Positions 35,190 through 43,431 of a DNA stretch of 64,000 nt are shown here, piece by piece (position 1 is the first letter of the stretch; the number at the start of each line of letters is the position of its first letter). The notes beneath the pieces were generated by a model that was not told the DNA's origin, made no database searches, and was given only the letters and a program-made list of their open reading frames with translations. The DNA is taken from positions 1 to 64,000 of the forward strand of contig NZ_JAUNTN010000014.1 of NCBI RefSeq assembly GCF_030538695.1, read 5' to 3'. The stretch comes from Paracoccus sp. (in: a-proteobacteria) (lineage in GTDB: Bacteria > Pseudomonadota > Alphaproteobacteria > Rhodobacterales > Rhodobacteraceae). The position numbers and the translations under genes are program-made.

Positions 35190-36239
35190 ATGAGTGACAG
35201 CCTGCTGACCGAACTGAACGACCGCTCGCGCGAGGTGTTCCGTCGCGTGGTCGAGGGCTATTTGCAGACGGGGGAACCAGTCGGTTCACGGACATTGACG
35301 CGACAACTGACAGAAAAGCTGTCGGCGGCGACGATCCGCAACGTGATGCAGGATCTTGAGCTGATGGGCCTGCTGGACAGCCCGCATGTGTCGGCGGGAC
35401 GCCTGCCGACGCAACTGGGGCTGCGGCTGTTCGTTGATAGCGTCATGGAGATCGATCCGGTGGCCCCGCAGGATCGTGCTGCGCTGGAGCAGACGCTTGG
35501 TGCGGATGGCGACACGGGCGCGTTGCTGGATCGGGTCAGCACTGCGCTGTCCTCAATGACGCAGGGCGCTTCGCTGGTGCTGATGCCCAAGCACGAAGCC
35601 CCGGTGCGGCATATCGAATTTGTCAGCCTTGCGCCCGATCGTGCGCTTGTGGTGCTGGTCTTTGCCGATGGGCATGTTGAAAATCGCCTGTTCACCCCGC
35701 CGGTCGGGCAAACCCCATCCTCGATGCGCGAAGCGGCGAACTTCCTGAACGCGCTTGCCGAGGGCCGCACCCTGTCCGAATTGCGCAGCCGTATGGCGCA
35801 AGACATCAGCCGCCATCGTCAGGAACTGGACGTTCTGGCGGCTGAAATGGTCGAATCCGGTTTGGCCCTATGGGATGGTGTTGCCGAAGATGCGCGGCTG
35901 ATCGTGCGGGGCAGGGCCAATCTGCTGGACCATCAGGCCGCTGATCTGGACCGCATCCGCAGCTTGTTCGACGATCTGGAACGCAAACGCGACATTGCCC
36001 GCTTTCTGGAACTGACCGAAACAGGCGAGGGGGTGCGCATTTTCATCGGCTCGGAAAACAAATTGTTCTCACTTTCCGGTTCCTCTTTGGTGGTTTCTCC
36101 TTATATGAACTCTGACCGCAAAATCGTTGGCGCGGTTGGGGTGATTGGTCCGACCAGGCTGAACTATGGCCGGATCGTGCCGATTGTCGATTACACCGCG
36201 CAGCTTGTCGGGCGGATGCTGTCCGGCCGGAAAGGATGA
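35190..36239 (+). CDS. hrcA: Heat-inducible transcription repressor HrcA
   Basis: A 349-residue repressor with an N-terminal winged helix (LTRQLTEKLSAATIRNVMQDLELMG), the SPHVSAGRLPT segment and a C-terminal dimer domain with the inserted region. It normally binds CIRCE inverted repeats at groESL or dnaK; I see no CIRCE element at its own promoter, so its targets lie elsewhere. grpE follows after 3 bases. Confidence 0.95.
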   Translation: MSDSLLTELNDRSREVFRRVVEGYLQTGEPVGSRTLTRQLTEKLSAATIRNVMQDLELMGLLDSPHVSAGRLPTQLGLRLFVDSVMEIDPVAPQDRAALEQTLGADGDTGALLDRVSTALSSMTQGASLVLMPKHEAPVRHIEFVSLAPDRALVVLVFADGHVENRLFTPPVGQTPSSMREAANFLNALAEGRTLSELRSRMAQDISRHRQELDVLAAEMVESGLALWDGVAEDARLIVRGRANLLDHQAADLDRIRSLFDDLERKRDIARFLELTETGEGVRIFIGSENKLFSLSGSSLVVSPYMNSDRKIVGAVGVIGPTRLNYGRIVPIVDYTAQLVGRMLSGRKG

Positions 36240-36242
36240 AAA

Positions 36243-36779
36243 ATGAATGACCCGCTGAACCCGATGGATGACATGCCCGAAGTGCCGCTGAATGACCCGC
36301 TGGCCGATCCGGCGGATGAGATTGAGCGCCTGACCGCCGAGCGGGACGATTTTCACAACAAGTTCCTGCGGGCGCTTGCAGATGCCGAAAATGCCCGGAA
36401 ACGCGCAGATAAGGAGCGCCGTGATGCTGAACAATATGGCGGCAGCCGTCTGGCCCGTGACCTGCTGCCGGTCCATGATGCGCTGCACCGCGCCCTGTCC
36501 TCGGTCCCCGAGGATCAGCGCACCGTCGCCCCGGCCCTGATCGAAGGGATCGAGCTGACCCTGCGCGAGCTGTCGAACGTCTTTGGCAAGCACGGCATCA
36601 CCATCCTGTCGCCGCAGGTTGGCGACCGTTTCGACCCGCAGCACCACGAAGCCATGTTCGAGGCCCCGCTGCCCGGCACCACGGCGGGCGATATCATTCA
36701 GGTCATGGAAAACGGCTTTATGTTGCATGACCGGCTGCTGCGCCCGGCCAAGGTCGGGGTCTCATCGACCCCTGCATAA
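36243..36779 (+). CDS. grpE: Nucleotide exchange factor GrpE
   Basis: A 178-residue DnaK cochaperone. It has an acidic start, the long coiled coil (EIERLTAERDDFHNKFLRALADAENARKRADKE region, residues 24-60) and a C-terminal beta domain (FDPQHHEAMFEAPLPG, then GFMLHDRLLRPAKV). It shares an operon with hrcA and ends at a strong terminator. Confidence 0.97.
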   Translation: MNDPLNPMDDMPEVPLNDPLADPADEIERLTAERDDFHNKFLRALADAENARKRADKERRDAEQYGGSRLARDLLPVHDALHRALSSVPEDQRTVAPALIEGIELTLRELSNVFGKHGITILSPQVGDRFDPQHHEAMFEAPLPGTTAGDIIQVMENGFMLHDRLLRPAKVGVSSTPA

Positions 36780-36803
36780 GCGCACAACAATTTTCTGATT
36801 CAG

Positions 36804-36834
36804 GCGGGACAGGGGGAACCCTGTTCCGCTTTTA
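36804..36834 (+). terminator. Rho-independent terminator of hrcA-grpE
   Basis: GCGGGACAGGG (36804-36814), loop GGAA and CCCTGTTCCGC (36819-36829) form an 11-bp stem with one G-U pair, followed by TTTTAT. It lies 24 bases after the grpE stop. Confidence 0.9.
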
Positions 36835-36941
36835 TCGTTCCATGACAGCAGATTTCGTTCGTTTTCGGTAATGACTGCAATCTGCCCTTGCGGTGGCCTG
36901 CTTGCGATAACATCTACCCCGCAACTGAACAGGAGGTTGAT

Positions 36942-37700
36942 ATGACCCGTAAACTTCTGGCTGCTCTGGCCCTTATCGCGGCAGGTATCAGCCCTGCCGC
37001 CGCCGATACGATCCGCGTTGGCATGTCTGGCGGATACTATCCTTTTACCTTTGTCCGTGCCGATAAGCTGCAAGGGTTCGAGGTGGATCTGATGAATGCC
37101 ATCGGTCAGGAAACCGGCCATGATATTCAGTTTGAAACCATGTCCTTTTCGGGCCTGATCGGTGCGCTGGAGTCGGGCCGTATCGACACGGTTGCCAACC
37201 AGATCACCATTACCCCCGAGCGTGAGACGAAATTCGCTTTCAGCCAACCTTACGTCTATGACGGTGCGCAGATCGTGGTGCAGCGCGGCAACCCCAAGGG
37301 GATTACCGGCACCGATACGCTGTCGGGCAAGTCGGTCGCGGTCAACCTTGGCTCGAATTACGAAGAACTGCTGCGTAAGCTGCCCAATGCCGGCGAAATC
37401 GACATCCGCACCTATGAATCGAACTTGCAACAGGATGTATCGCTGGGCCGGGTTGATGCGCTGGTGATGGACCGCGTGTCCACCGGCCAGGTGATCGCCA
37501 ACAGCCCGCTGGCGCTGGAACAAGCGGGCGAGCCGTTTGATGAAATCCGCAACGCGCTGCCGTTCCGCAATGACGAAGCGGGTCGCAAGCTGCGTGATGA
37601 GGTTGACGCTGCCATCACCCGCCTCAAGGAAAACGGCACGCTGGCCGAGATTTCCAAAAAATGGCTGAATGACGACGTGACCAAGCCGCTGGCGGACTAA
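36942..37700 (+). CDS. Amino acid ABC transporter substrate-binding protein, probably cystine
   Basis: A 252-residue periplasmic protein with a signal peptide (MTRKLLAALALIAAGISPAAA, cleavage near residue 21). The mature sequence has the PAAT-family core (VDLMNAIGQETG) and closely resembles cystine-binding FliY/TcyJ proteins in FSGLIGALESGRIDTVANQI, PYVYDGAQIVV, VAVNLGSNYEELLR and RVDALVMDR. AGGAGG precedes the ATG at 36942. It is the first gene of a three-gene importer. Confidence 0.92.
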   Translation: MTRKLLAALALIAAGISPAAADTIRVGMSGGYYPFTFVRADKLQGFEVDLMNAIGQETGHDIQFETMSFSGLIGALESGRIDTVANQITITPERETKFAFSQPYVYDGAQIVVQRGNPKGITGTDTLSGKSVAVNLGSNYEELLRKLPNAGEIDIRTYESNLQQDVSLGRVDALVMDRVSTGQVIANSPLALEQAGEPFDEIRNALPFRNDEAGRKLRDEVDAAITRLKENGTLAEISKKWLNDDVTKPLAD

Positions 37701-37701
37701 G

Positions 37702-38376
37702 ATGCAGCCGCTCGACACTGGCTATATGATCGAACTTGTGCCGATCATTCTGGGCTATGTGCCGAAAACCATGGCCATGGCCGGTGTCGCCATGGCCTTG
37801 GCGCTGGTGCTGGCGGCGGGGCTGGCCATTATCCGGGTGCTGAAAATCCCGGTGCTGGACCAGATAACCGGCGTCTTCATCAGCTTTTTCCGTGGCACCC
37901 CGCTGCTGGTGCAGCTGTTCCTGTTTTACTACGGCCTGCCGCAACTCTTGCCGACCCTGACCCGGATCGACGGGATCACGGCGGCGGTGATCGGCCTGAC
38001 CCTGCATTTCGCGGCCTATATGGCGGTGTCCATTCAGGCCGCCATCACCGGCGTTGACCGCAGCCAGTGGGAGGCCGCCGAATCCATCGGTATGACGCGC
38101 GGCCAGATGCTGCGCCGGATCATCCTGCCGCAAGCTGCCCGCATCGCCGCGCCAACGCTGCTGAACTATTTCATCGACATGATAAAATCGACCTCGCTGG
38201 CCTTTACGCTTGGTGTTACCGAGATGATGGGCGCCGCGCAGAAAGAAGCGGCAGGCAGCTTCCTCTATCTGGAATCCTTCCTTGTCGTGGCGATAATCTA
38301 CTGGATTTTGGTCGAGGCGCTCAGCCTTGTGCAGCGCCGCCTTGAAACCCGTCTGCACAGGGCCTTTGCGCGATGA
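37702..38376 (+). CDS. Amino acid ABC transporter permease
   Basis: A 224-residue inner-membrane permease of the HisMQ type with about five helices, the SFFRGTPLLVQLFLFYYGLP segment and the EAA loop (EAAESIGMTRGQMLRRIILP) that docks on the ATPase. It likely works as a homodimer because only one permease gene is present. It starts 1 base after the binding-protein stop and overlaps the ATPase gene by 4 bases. Confidence 0.94.
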   Translation: MQPLDTGYMIELVPIILGYVPKTMAMAGVAMALALVLAAGLAIIRVLKIPVLDQITGVFISFFRGTPLLVQLFLFYYGLPQLLPTLTRIDGITAAVIGLTLHFAAYMAVSIQAAITGVDRSQWEAAESIGMTRGQMLRRIILPQAARIAAPTLLNYFIDMIKSTSLAFTLGVTEMMGAAQKEAAGSFLYLESFLVVAIIYWILVEALSLVQRRLETRLHRAFAR

Positions 38377-39119
38377 AAACCACCTGCGAGATCAGTGCAG
38401 AAAAGCTGCGCAAATCCTTTGGCGCGAATGTGGTGCTGAATGACATCGACCTGTGCCTGAAGCCGGGCGAACGGGTGGCGATCATCGGCCCTTCAGGCAC
38501 CGGGAAATCGACGCTGCTGCGCTGCCTGAACTTTCTGGACCGCCCCGATAGCGGCATGATCCGCATTGGAGATCTGGCCGTCGATGCCGCCCGCGCCAAC
38601 CGCGCCGAGATTCTGGCCCTGCGTCGGCGTACCGGCTTTGTGTTTCAGAACTATGCCCTGTTTGCCAACAAGACCGCGCGGCAGAACATCACCGAAGGTC
38701 TGGTCACGGTGCGCGGCGTGCCGCAGGCGGATGCCGATGCGCGGGCGACACAAATCCTGCAACAGATCGGCCTTGCCGACCGTGGCGACAGCTATCCCGC
38801 GGCGCTTTCGGGCGGCCAGCAACAGCGCGTCGGCATTGGCCGGGCGATGGCGATGGGGTCGGAACTGCTGCTGTTCGATGAACCCACCAGCGCGCTTGAC
38901 CCGGAATGGGTGGGCGAGGTGCTGGACCTGATCCGCGCCATTGCGGATGGTCGCCAAACCATGCTGATCGTCACGCATGAAATGCAGTTCGCCCGCGAAA
39001 TCGCGGACCGGATCATCTTCATGGAGGGCGGCCGCATTGTTGAACAAGGCCCGCCCGAGCAGATCTTCGACGATCCGCAGGACGAACGCACCCGCGCCTT
39101 TCTGCGCCGGGTTTCCTGA
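38373..39119 (+). CDS. Amino acid ABC transporter ATP-binding protein
   Basis: A 248-residue ATPase with Walker A GPSGTGKST, Q-loop VFQNYALFANK, signature LSGGQQQRVGIGRAMA, Walker B LLLFDEPTSALDPE and the switch histidine in IVTHEM. It powers the importer encoded by the two upstream genes. The ATG overlaps the permease stop. Confidence 0.95.
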   Translation: MKTTCEISAEKLRKSFGANVVLNDIDLCLKPGERVAIIGPSGTGKSTLLRCLNFLDRPDSGMIRIGDLAVDAARANRAEILALRRRTGFVFQNYALFANKTARQNITEGLVTVRGVPQADADARATQILQQIGLADRGDSYPAALSGGQQQRVGIGRAMAMGSELLLFDEPTSALDPEWVGEVLDLIRAIADGRQTMLIVTHEMQFAREIADRIIFMEGGRIVEQGPPEQIFDDPQDERTRAFLRRVS

Positions 39120-39184
39120 CAGGCGGCTTGCCTGATCTGCGCTTATGCTTGAAACTGGTCTAAACGCGCATCAGGAGAAAGCAC

Positions 39185-40312
39185 ATGAGAACCCGCGCCG
39201 CCGTTGCTCTAGAGGCCGGAAAACCGCTTGAAATCATGGAAGTGAACCTCGAAGGCCCCAAGGCCGGCGAAGTTCTGGTTGAAATTAAGGCCACTGGTAT
39301 CTGCCACACGGATGAGTTTACCCTGTCCGGTGCCGACCCCGAAGGCATCTTCCCCTCGATTCTGGGCCATGAAGGTGCCGGTGTGGTGGTCGAGGTTGGC
39401 CCCGGTGTCACCAGCGCCAAACCCGGCGATCATGTCATTCCGCTTTACACGCCTGAATGTCGTCAATGCGCATCCTGTCTGTCGGGGAAAACCAACCTTT
39501 GCCACGCGATCCGCGCAACGCAGGGGCAGGGGCTTATGCCCGACGGCACCACCCGGTTCAGCATGTTGGACGGCACCCCGATCCGGCATTACATGGGTTG
39601 CTCGACCTTCTCGAATTACACGGTCCTGCCGGAAATCTCGGTTGCCAAGGTGCGTGAGGACGCGCCCTTCGACAAGATCTGTTATATCGGCTGCGGCGTC
39701 ACCACCGGCATTGGCGCGGTGATCTATACCGCCAAGGTCGAGGTTGGCGCCAAGGCGGTGGTCTTTGGCTTGGGCGGGATCGGGCTGAACGTCATTCAGG
39801 GCCTGCGTCTGGCCGGGGCCGACATGATTATCGGCGTGGACCTGAATCCGGCGAAAAAGGACATGGCCGAACGCTTTGGCATGACCCATTTCATCAACCC
39901 CTCGCAGGTGGAAAATACGGTTCAGGAAATCATCAACCTGACAAAAACCCCCTTCGATCAGATCGGCGGCGCGGATTATTCCTTCGACTGCACCGGCAAC
40001 GTCAATGTGATGCGTCAGGCGCTGGAATGCACCCATCGCGGTTGGGGTCAGTCCATCATTATCGGCGTGGCCCCGGCAGGTGCCGAAATCAGCACCCGCC
40101 CGTTCCAGCTTGTGACGGGCCGCGTCTGGAAGGGTTCGGCCTTTGGCGGTGCGCGGGGCCGCACCGATGTGCCGAAAATCGTTGATTGGTATATGGAGGG
40201 CAAGATCGAGATCGACCCGATGATTACCCACACCCTGAAGCTGGATGAGATCAACAAGGGTTTTGACCTGATGCACGCGGGCGAATCCATCCGCTCGGTC
40301 GTCATTTACTGA
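39185..40312 (+). CDS. S-(hydroxymethyl)glutathione dehydrogenase / class III alcohol dehydrogenase
   Basis: A 375-residue zinc enzyme that oxidises the glutathione adduct of formaldehyde to S-formylglutathione with [13 protein letters not shown] (catalytic zinc Cys), GHEGAGVV, the structural-zinc cysteines around [15 protein letters not shown] and [12 protein letters not shown] (NAD fold) are present. Its product is the substrate of FghA, encoded at 41493-42326. In Paracoccus denitrificans the matching gene is flhA, a name best avoided here because of the flagellar flhA. AGGAG precedes the ATG. Confidence 0.95.
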   Translation: MRTRAAVALEAGKPLEIMEVNLEGPKAGEVLVEIKATGICHTDEFTLSGADPEGIFPSILGHEGAGVVVEVGPGVTSAKPGDHVIPLYTPECRQCASCLSGKTNLCHAIRATQGQGLMPDGTTRFSMLDGTPIRHYMGCSTFSNYTVLPEISVAKVREDAPFDKICYIGCGVTTGIGAVIYTAKVEVGAKAVVFGLGGIGLNVIQGLRLAGADMIIGVDLNPAKKDMAERFGMTHFINPSQVENTVQEIINLTKTPFDQIGGADYSFDCTGNVNVMRQALECTHRGWGQSIIIGVAPAGAEISTRPFQLVTGRVWKGSAFGGARGRTDVPKIVDWYMEGKIEIDPMITHTLKLDEINKGFDLMHAGESIRSVVIY

Positions 40313-40330
40313 TCCGCTTGAACAGAGTAG

Positions 40331-40356
40331 CGTGCGGGCAACGAAATGCCCGCACG
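40331..40356 (+). promoter_or_regulatory. Perfect 10-bp hairpin abutting the ribosome binding site of the ClpP-like gene
   Basis: CGTGCGGGCA (40331-40340), loop ACGAAA and TGCCCGCACG (40347-40356) make a perfect 10-bp stem. The purine-rich AAAGGA that serves the ATG at 40370 starts at the next base. There is no T-tract, so it is not a standard terminator. It may stabilise a processed transcript end or tune translation; either role is inferred. Confidence 0.55.
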
Positions 40357-40369
40357 AAAGGACGAACCC

Positions 40370-40993
40370 ATGCCGCATTGGCTTGACGACGAAGACGAGG
40401 ACGACCGCCGCGAAGAGGGTGGCAAGGATGGCGGGCTTGGTCTTCCCGAGGGGGACAAGATCGGCAAGCTCTATTTCAAATCGCGCACGGTGATTGTCGC
40501 CGGGCCGATCAATGACAAGCTGGCGCAGCGCACCGTTGCGCATCTGCTGGCCTTGGCCGAGGACAGCGACAAGCCGATCAACATGCTGATTTCTTCGCCC
40601 GGCGGTCATGTGGAATCGGGCGATATGATCCATGACGTGATCAAGTTCATCCGCCCCACGGTTCGGACCATCGGTTCCGGCTGGGTTGCCAGCGCCGGGG
40701 CGCTGATCTTTGTTGCAGCGAAAAAGGAAAACCGTTTTTGCCTGCCGAACACGCGCTTCCTGATCCACCAGCCGTCTGGCGGAATCGGCGGCACCTCGTC
40801 CGATATGATGATTCAGGCCGAGCAGGTCCGCCTGATGCGTGACCGTCTGAACCAGATTTTTGCGGATGCTACCGGGCAGACGCCGGAGCGGATCGAGCAG
40901 GACACCCAGCGCGACTTCTGGCTGAACACGCAAGAGGCGCTGGATTATGGCCTGCTTGGTCGGGTTATCACCAGTGTGGATGACCTGAAATGA
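40370..40993 (+). CDS. ClpP-like serine protease (ATP-dependent Clp proteolytic subunit family)
   Basis: A 207-residue ClpP-fold protein with the triad in place: Ser108 (GWVASAGAL), His133 (LIHQPSGG) and an Asp in the DTQRD segment (178-182). It differs from housekeeping ClpP: the serine motif reads ASAG instead of ASMG, and the N-terminus is an acidic DDEDEDD tail where ClpP has its pore loop. No clp ATPase gene is near. The start at 40370 has AAAGGA 7 bases upstream. It is probably a paralogue with a special substrate or a regulatory subunit. It overlaps the next gene by 4 bases. Confidence 0.85.
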   Translation: MPHWLDDEDEDDRREEGGKDGGLGLPEGDKIGKLYFKSRTVIVAGPINDKLAQRTVAHLLALAEDSDKPINMLISSPGGHVESGDMIHDVIKFIRPTVRTIGSGWVASAGALIFVAAKKENRFCLPNTRFLIHQPSGGIGGTSSDMMIQAEQVRLMRDRLNQIFADATGQTPERIEQDTQRDFWLNTQEALDYGLLGRVITSVDDLK

Positions 40994-41496
40994 ATACGCT
41001 TGTGATCCGCCCCGCCACGGTTGCGGATCACGACGCGATCTGGACGATCCTCCGCCCGGTTTACCGCGCGGGGGAAACCTATTGCATCCCGCCTGACATC
41101 ACTCGTCAGGACGCGCTGGACGACTGGTTCGCCGCACCTTTCACTGCCTTTGTTGCGGAATTGGATGGCCAGATCCTTGGCACCAGCCATGTCGGGCGCA
41201 ACCGGCCCGGTCCGGCGGCGCATGTTGCCAATGCCAGCTTTGCCACCGCCCCGGCGGCGCGTGGCAAGGGGGTGGCGCGGGCGCTGGTCAATCACGCAAA
41301 GGATTGGGCGCGTGGGCAGGGGTTTCGGGCGATGCAGTTCAATTTTGTCGTCTCGACCAATGCCGATGCGGTGCATTTGTGGCAAAGCGTCGGTTTTCAG
41401 ATCGTCGGCACGCTGCCGGGTGCGTTTTGCCTGCCCTCGGGTGATTATACCGACGCCTATGTAATGTTTTGCGCGTTTGCAGGAGGAGCGGAATGA
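40990..41496 (+). CDS. GNAT family N-acetyltransferase
   Basis: A 168-residue acetyltransferase with the N-terminal LVIRPATVADHDAIWTIL strand-helix and the acetyl-CoA motif A segment ATAPAARGKGVARALVNHA. The second half (FNFVVSTNADAVHLWQSVGF) is typical of GNAT enzymes acting on small molecules. The substrate cannot be inferred. It overlaps both neighbours by 4 bases, so it is cotranscribed with the ClpP-like gene and fghA. Confidence 0.88.
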   Translation: MNTLVIRPATVADHDAIWTILRPVYRAGETYCIPPDITRQDALDDWFAAPFTAFVAELDGQILGTSHVGRNRPGPAAHVANASFATAPAARGKGVARALVNHAKDWARGQGFRAMQFNFVVSTNADAVHLWQSVGFQIVGTLPGAFCLPSGDYTDAYVMFCAFAGGAE

Positions 41497-42326
41497 CCCT
41501 TGATACGATCAGCGAAAACCGCAGTTTCGGCGGCACGCAGGGCGTTTATCGCCATAAATCGCAGGCCACCGGCACCAATATGACCTTTGCCGTTTACATG
41601 CCGCCCGCCGCAGAGCGCAGCCGGGTGCCGGTGCTGTTCTATCTGTCGGGTCTGACCTGCACCCATGAAAATGCCATGACCAAGGCCGCCTCCCAACAAT
41701 GGTGCGCCGAGGCCGGTATTGCCATTGTCTTTCCCGACACCAGCCCGCGCGGCGAGGATGTGGCAGACGATCCCGCCTATGATCTGGGGCAGGGCGCGGG
41801 GTTTTATGTCAATGCGACGCAAGACCCGTGGAAGCCGCATTTCCAGATGTGGCATTATGTGACGCATGAGCTGCCCGAGCTGGTCAGCGATAATTTTCCC
41901 ATCGATCGCGACGCCATGGGCATTACGGGTCACTCTATGGGTGGCCACGGTGCGTTGACCATTGCCATGACCCTGCCTGAACGGTTCCGCAGCGTCTCGG
42001 CCTTTGCGCCGATTGCCAACCCAACCGCCTCGGACTGGGGCCGCAAGCAGTTGACGGCCTATCTGGGTGCGGATGAATCCACCTGGGCGGCGCATGACGC
42101 CACCCTGTTGATGCGCCAGCGCGGCTATCCGGGCGAAGTGCTGGTCGATCAGGGCAGCGGCGACCAGTTTCTTGATCTGCTGAAGCCTGAATCACTCTCC
42201 CATGCAATGGCCGAGCGCCGCCAGCCCGGTCAGTTCAGGATGCAGCCGGGTTACGATCACAGCTATTTCTTTGTGCAAAGCTTCATCGCTGAGCATATCT
42301 TCTGGCACGCCGAACGGCTGGCCTGA
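41493..42326 (+). CDS. fghA: S-formylglutathione hydrolase
   Basis: A 277-residue esterase-D-family enzyme that hydrolyses S-formylglutathione to formate and glutathione. FYLSGLTCTHENAM (oxyanion region), GHSMGGHGAL (nucleophile Ser), DQGSGDQFL (Asp) and GYDHSYFF (His) are all present. AGGAGG lies upstream of the ATG at 41493. It completes the formaldehyde pathway started by the dehydrogenase at 39185. Confidence 0.96.
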   Translation: MTLDTISENRSFGGTQGVYRHKSQATGTNMTFAVYMPPAAERSRVPVLFYLSGLTCTHENAMTKAASQQWCAEAGIAIVFPDTSPRGEDVADDPAYDLGQGAGFYVNATQDPWKPHFQMWHYVTHELPELVSDNFPIDRDAMGITGHSMGGHGALTIAMTLPERFRSVSAFAPIANPTASDWGRKQLTAYLGADESTWAAHDATLLMRQRGYPGEVLVDQGSGDQFLDLLKPESLSHAMAERRQPGQFRMQPGYDHSYFFVQSFIAEHIFWHAERLA

Positions 42327-42327
42327 T

Positions 42328-43431
42328 TTACACGGCCCGCAGTGCCGCGCGATCTGGTGACAGCGCCTGAACCACGCTGTCGGGCAGCGTCGGGGTGCGT
42401 CCAGAAATCAGATCCGCAGCCAGTTGTGACAGCGCCGGGGCCGTCTGAATCCCATAACCGCCCTGTCCGGCCAGCCAGAAAAAGCCTTGAGCATCAGGCG
42501 CAAAACCGACAACCGGGGTGCGATCCGAAACAAAGCTGCGCATCCCAGCCCAAGTGTGTTCCACCCGCGTAACCTCGATCGTTACGGCCTGTTGGAAACG
42601 GTCGATCCCCTCGGCCAGCACCATGTCATCGGCCCAGACATCATGCGGATCAACGGGGTCTTCCTCGGCGGCTGAAATCATCAGCTTGCCAGCATCAGGC
42701 TTGGCGTAAAAGCGTTCGCTGGCGCTGACAAACATTGGCCATTTCGTAATGTCATACCCGTCAGGCGCCGGGATCAGGCAGGCGGTGCGGCGCATTGGTT
42801 GCAACCCGACCGGGGTCACAGCCGCCATTTCTGCCAGCTTATCGGCCCAGCCGCCCGCCGCGTTGACCACGACCGGAGCCTGATAGGTTTTGCCCCCTGC
42901 CGTGACATGCCACAGCCTGCCATCAAAACGGATTGCCTCGACCCGAACGCCGGTTACGATCTGTCCGCCCCGCTGGCGCAACAGCCGGGCAAAGCCTTGC
43001 AGCATATGGTCAACGTCGATGTCCTCGGCATCATGTTCTATGGCTGCGGCCGCGATCCGTTCCGGGCGCAGAATCGGCACATAGCGCAGGGCCTCTGCTT
43101 CGTTCAGTCGCTCAATCCCGCGACTGCCAGCCAGATAGGATTCAAAGGCATCCAGCTCATCCGGGGCGGCGACAATCAATTCGCCGCGCGGTGATAAAAG
43201 GCTGAAATCACTGACGCCCTCCGGTTGTTCCAGAAAAGACACCGAGGCAAAGTTCAATTCCCGCAGCACCGGCCCGCCATAGTTGCGCACCATCAGCGCA
43301 GCACTGCGTCCGGTGGAATGATACCCCATCGCCGATTCGGCCTCCAGCACTGTAACCTGCGCATCGGCAGCGATGCGCGCAGCGGCGCTGATCCCGGCCA
43401 TGCCACCGCCGATTACCAGAACATCACTCAT
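42328..43431 (-). CDS. FAD-dependent oxidoreductase, D-arginine dehydrogenase-like
   Basis: A 367-residue DAO-family flavoprotein with GGGMAGISAA at the N-terminus. Several blocks match what I remember of Pseudomonas aeruginosa D-arginine dehydrogenase (DauA): MGYHSTGRSAA, LLSPRGEL, DIDVDHMLQGF, LQPMRRTACL, WPMFVSASERFYAKPDAG, HTWAGMRSFVSD and FFWLAGQGGYGIQTAPA. Such enzymes deaminate D-amino acids, best D-arginine, to 2-oxo acids. Overlap with argC by 4 bases ties it to arginine metabolism. A broader D-amino acid dehydrogenase remains possible. It is convergent with fghA. Confidence 0.85.
   Translation of the reverse strand: MSDVLVIGGGMAGISAAARIAADAQVTVLEAESAMGYHSTGRSAALMVRNYGGPVLRELNFASVSFLEQPEGVSDFSLLSPRGELIVAAPDELDAFESYLAGSRGIERLNEAEALRYVPILRPERIAAAAIEHDAEDIDVDHMLQGFARLLRQRGGQIVTGVRVEAIRFDGRLWHVTAGGKTYQAPVVVNAAGGWADKLAEMAAVTPVGLQPMRRTACLIPAPDGYDITKWPMFVSASERFYAKPDAGKLMISAAEEDPVDPHDVWADDMVLAEGIDRFQQAVTIEVTRVEHTWAGMRSFVSDRTPVVGFAPDAQGFFWLAGQGGYGIQTAPALSQLAADLISGRTPTLPDSVVQALSPDRAALRAV

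Noticed and set aside
39209..40933. 574-codon open frame on the minus strand
   Set aside because: Antisense to the formaldehyde dehydrogenase and ClpP-like genes, histidine/arginine-rich, no recognisable fold.
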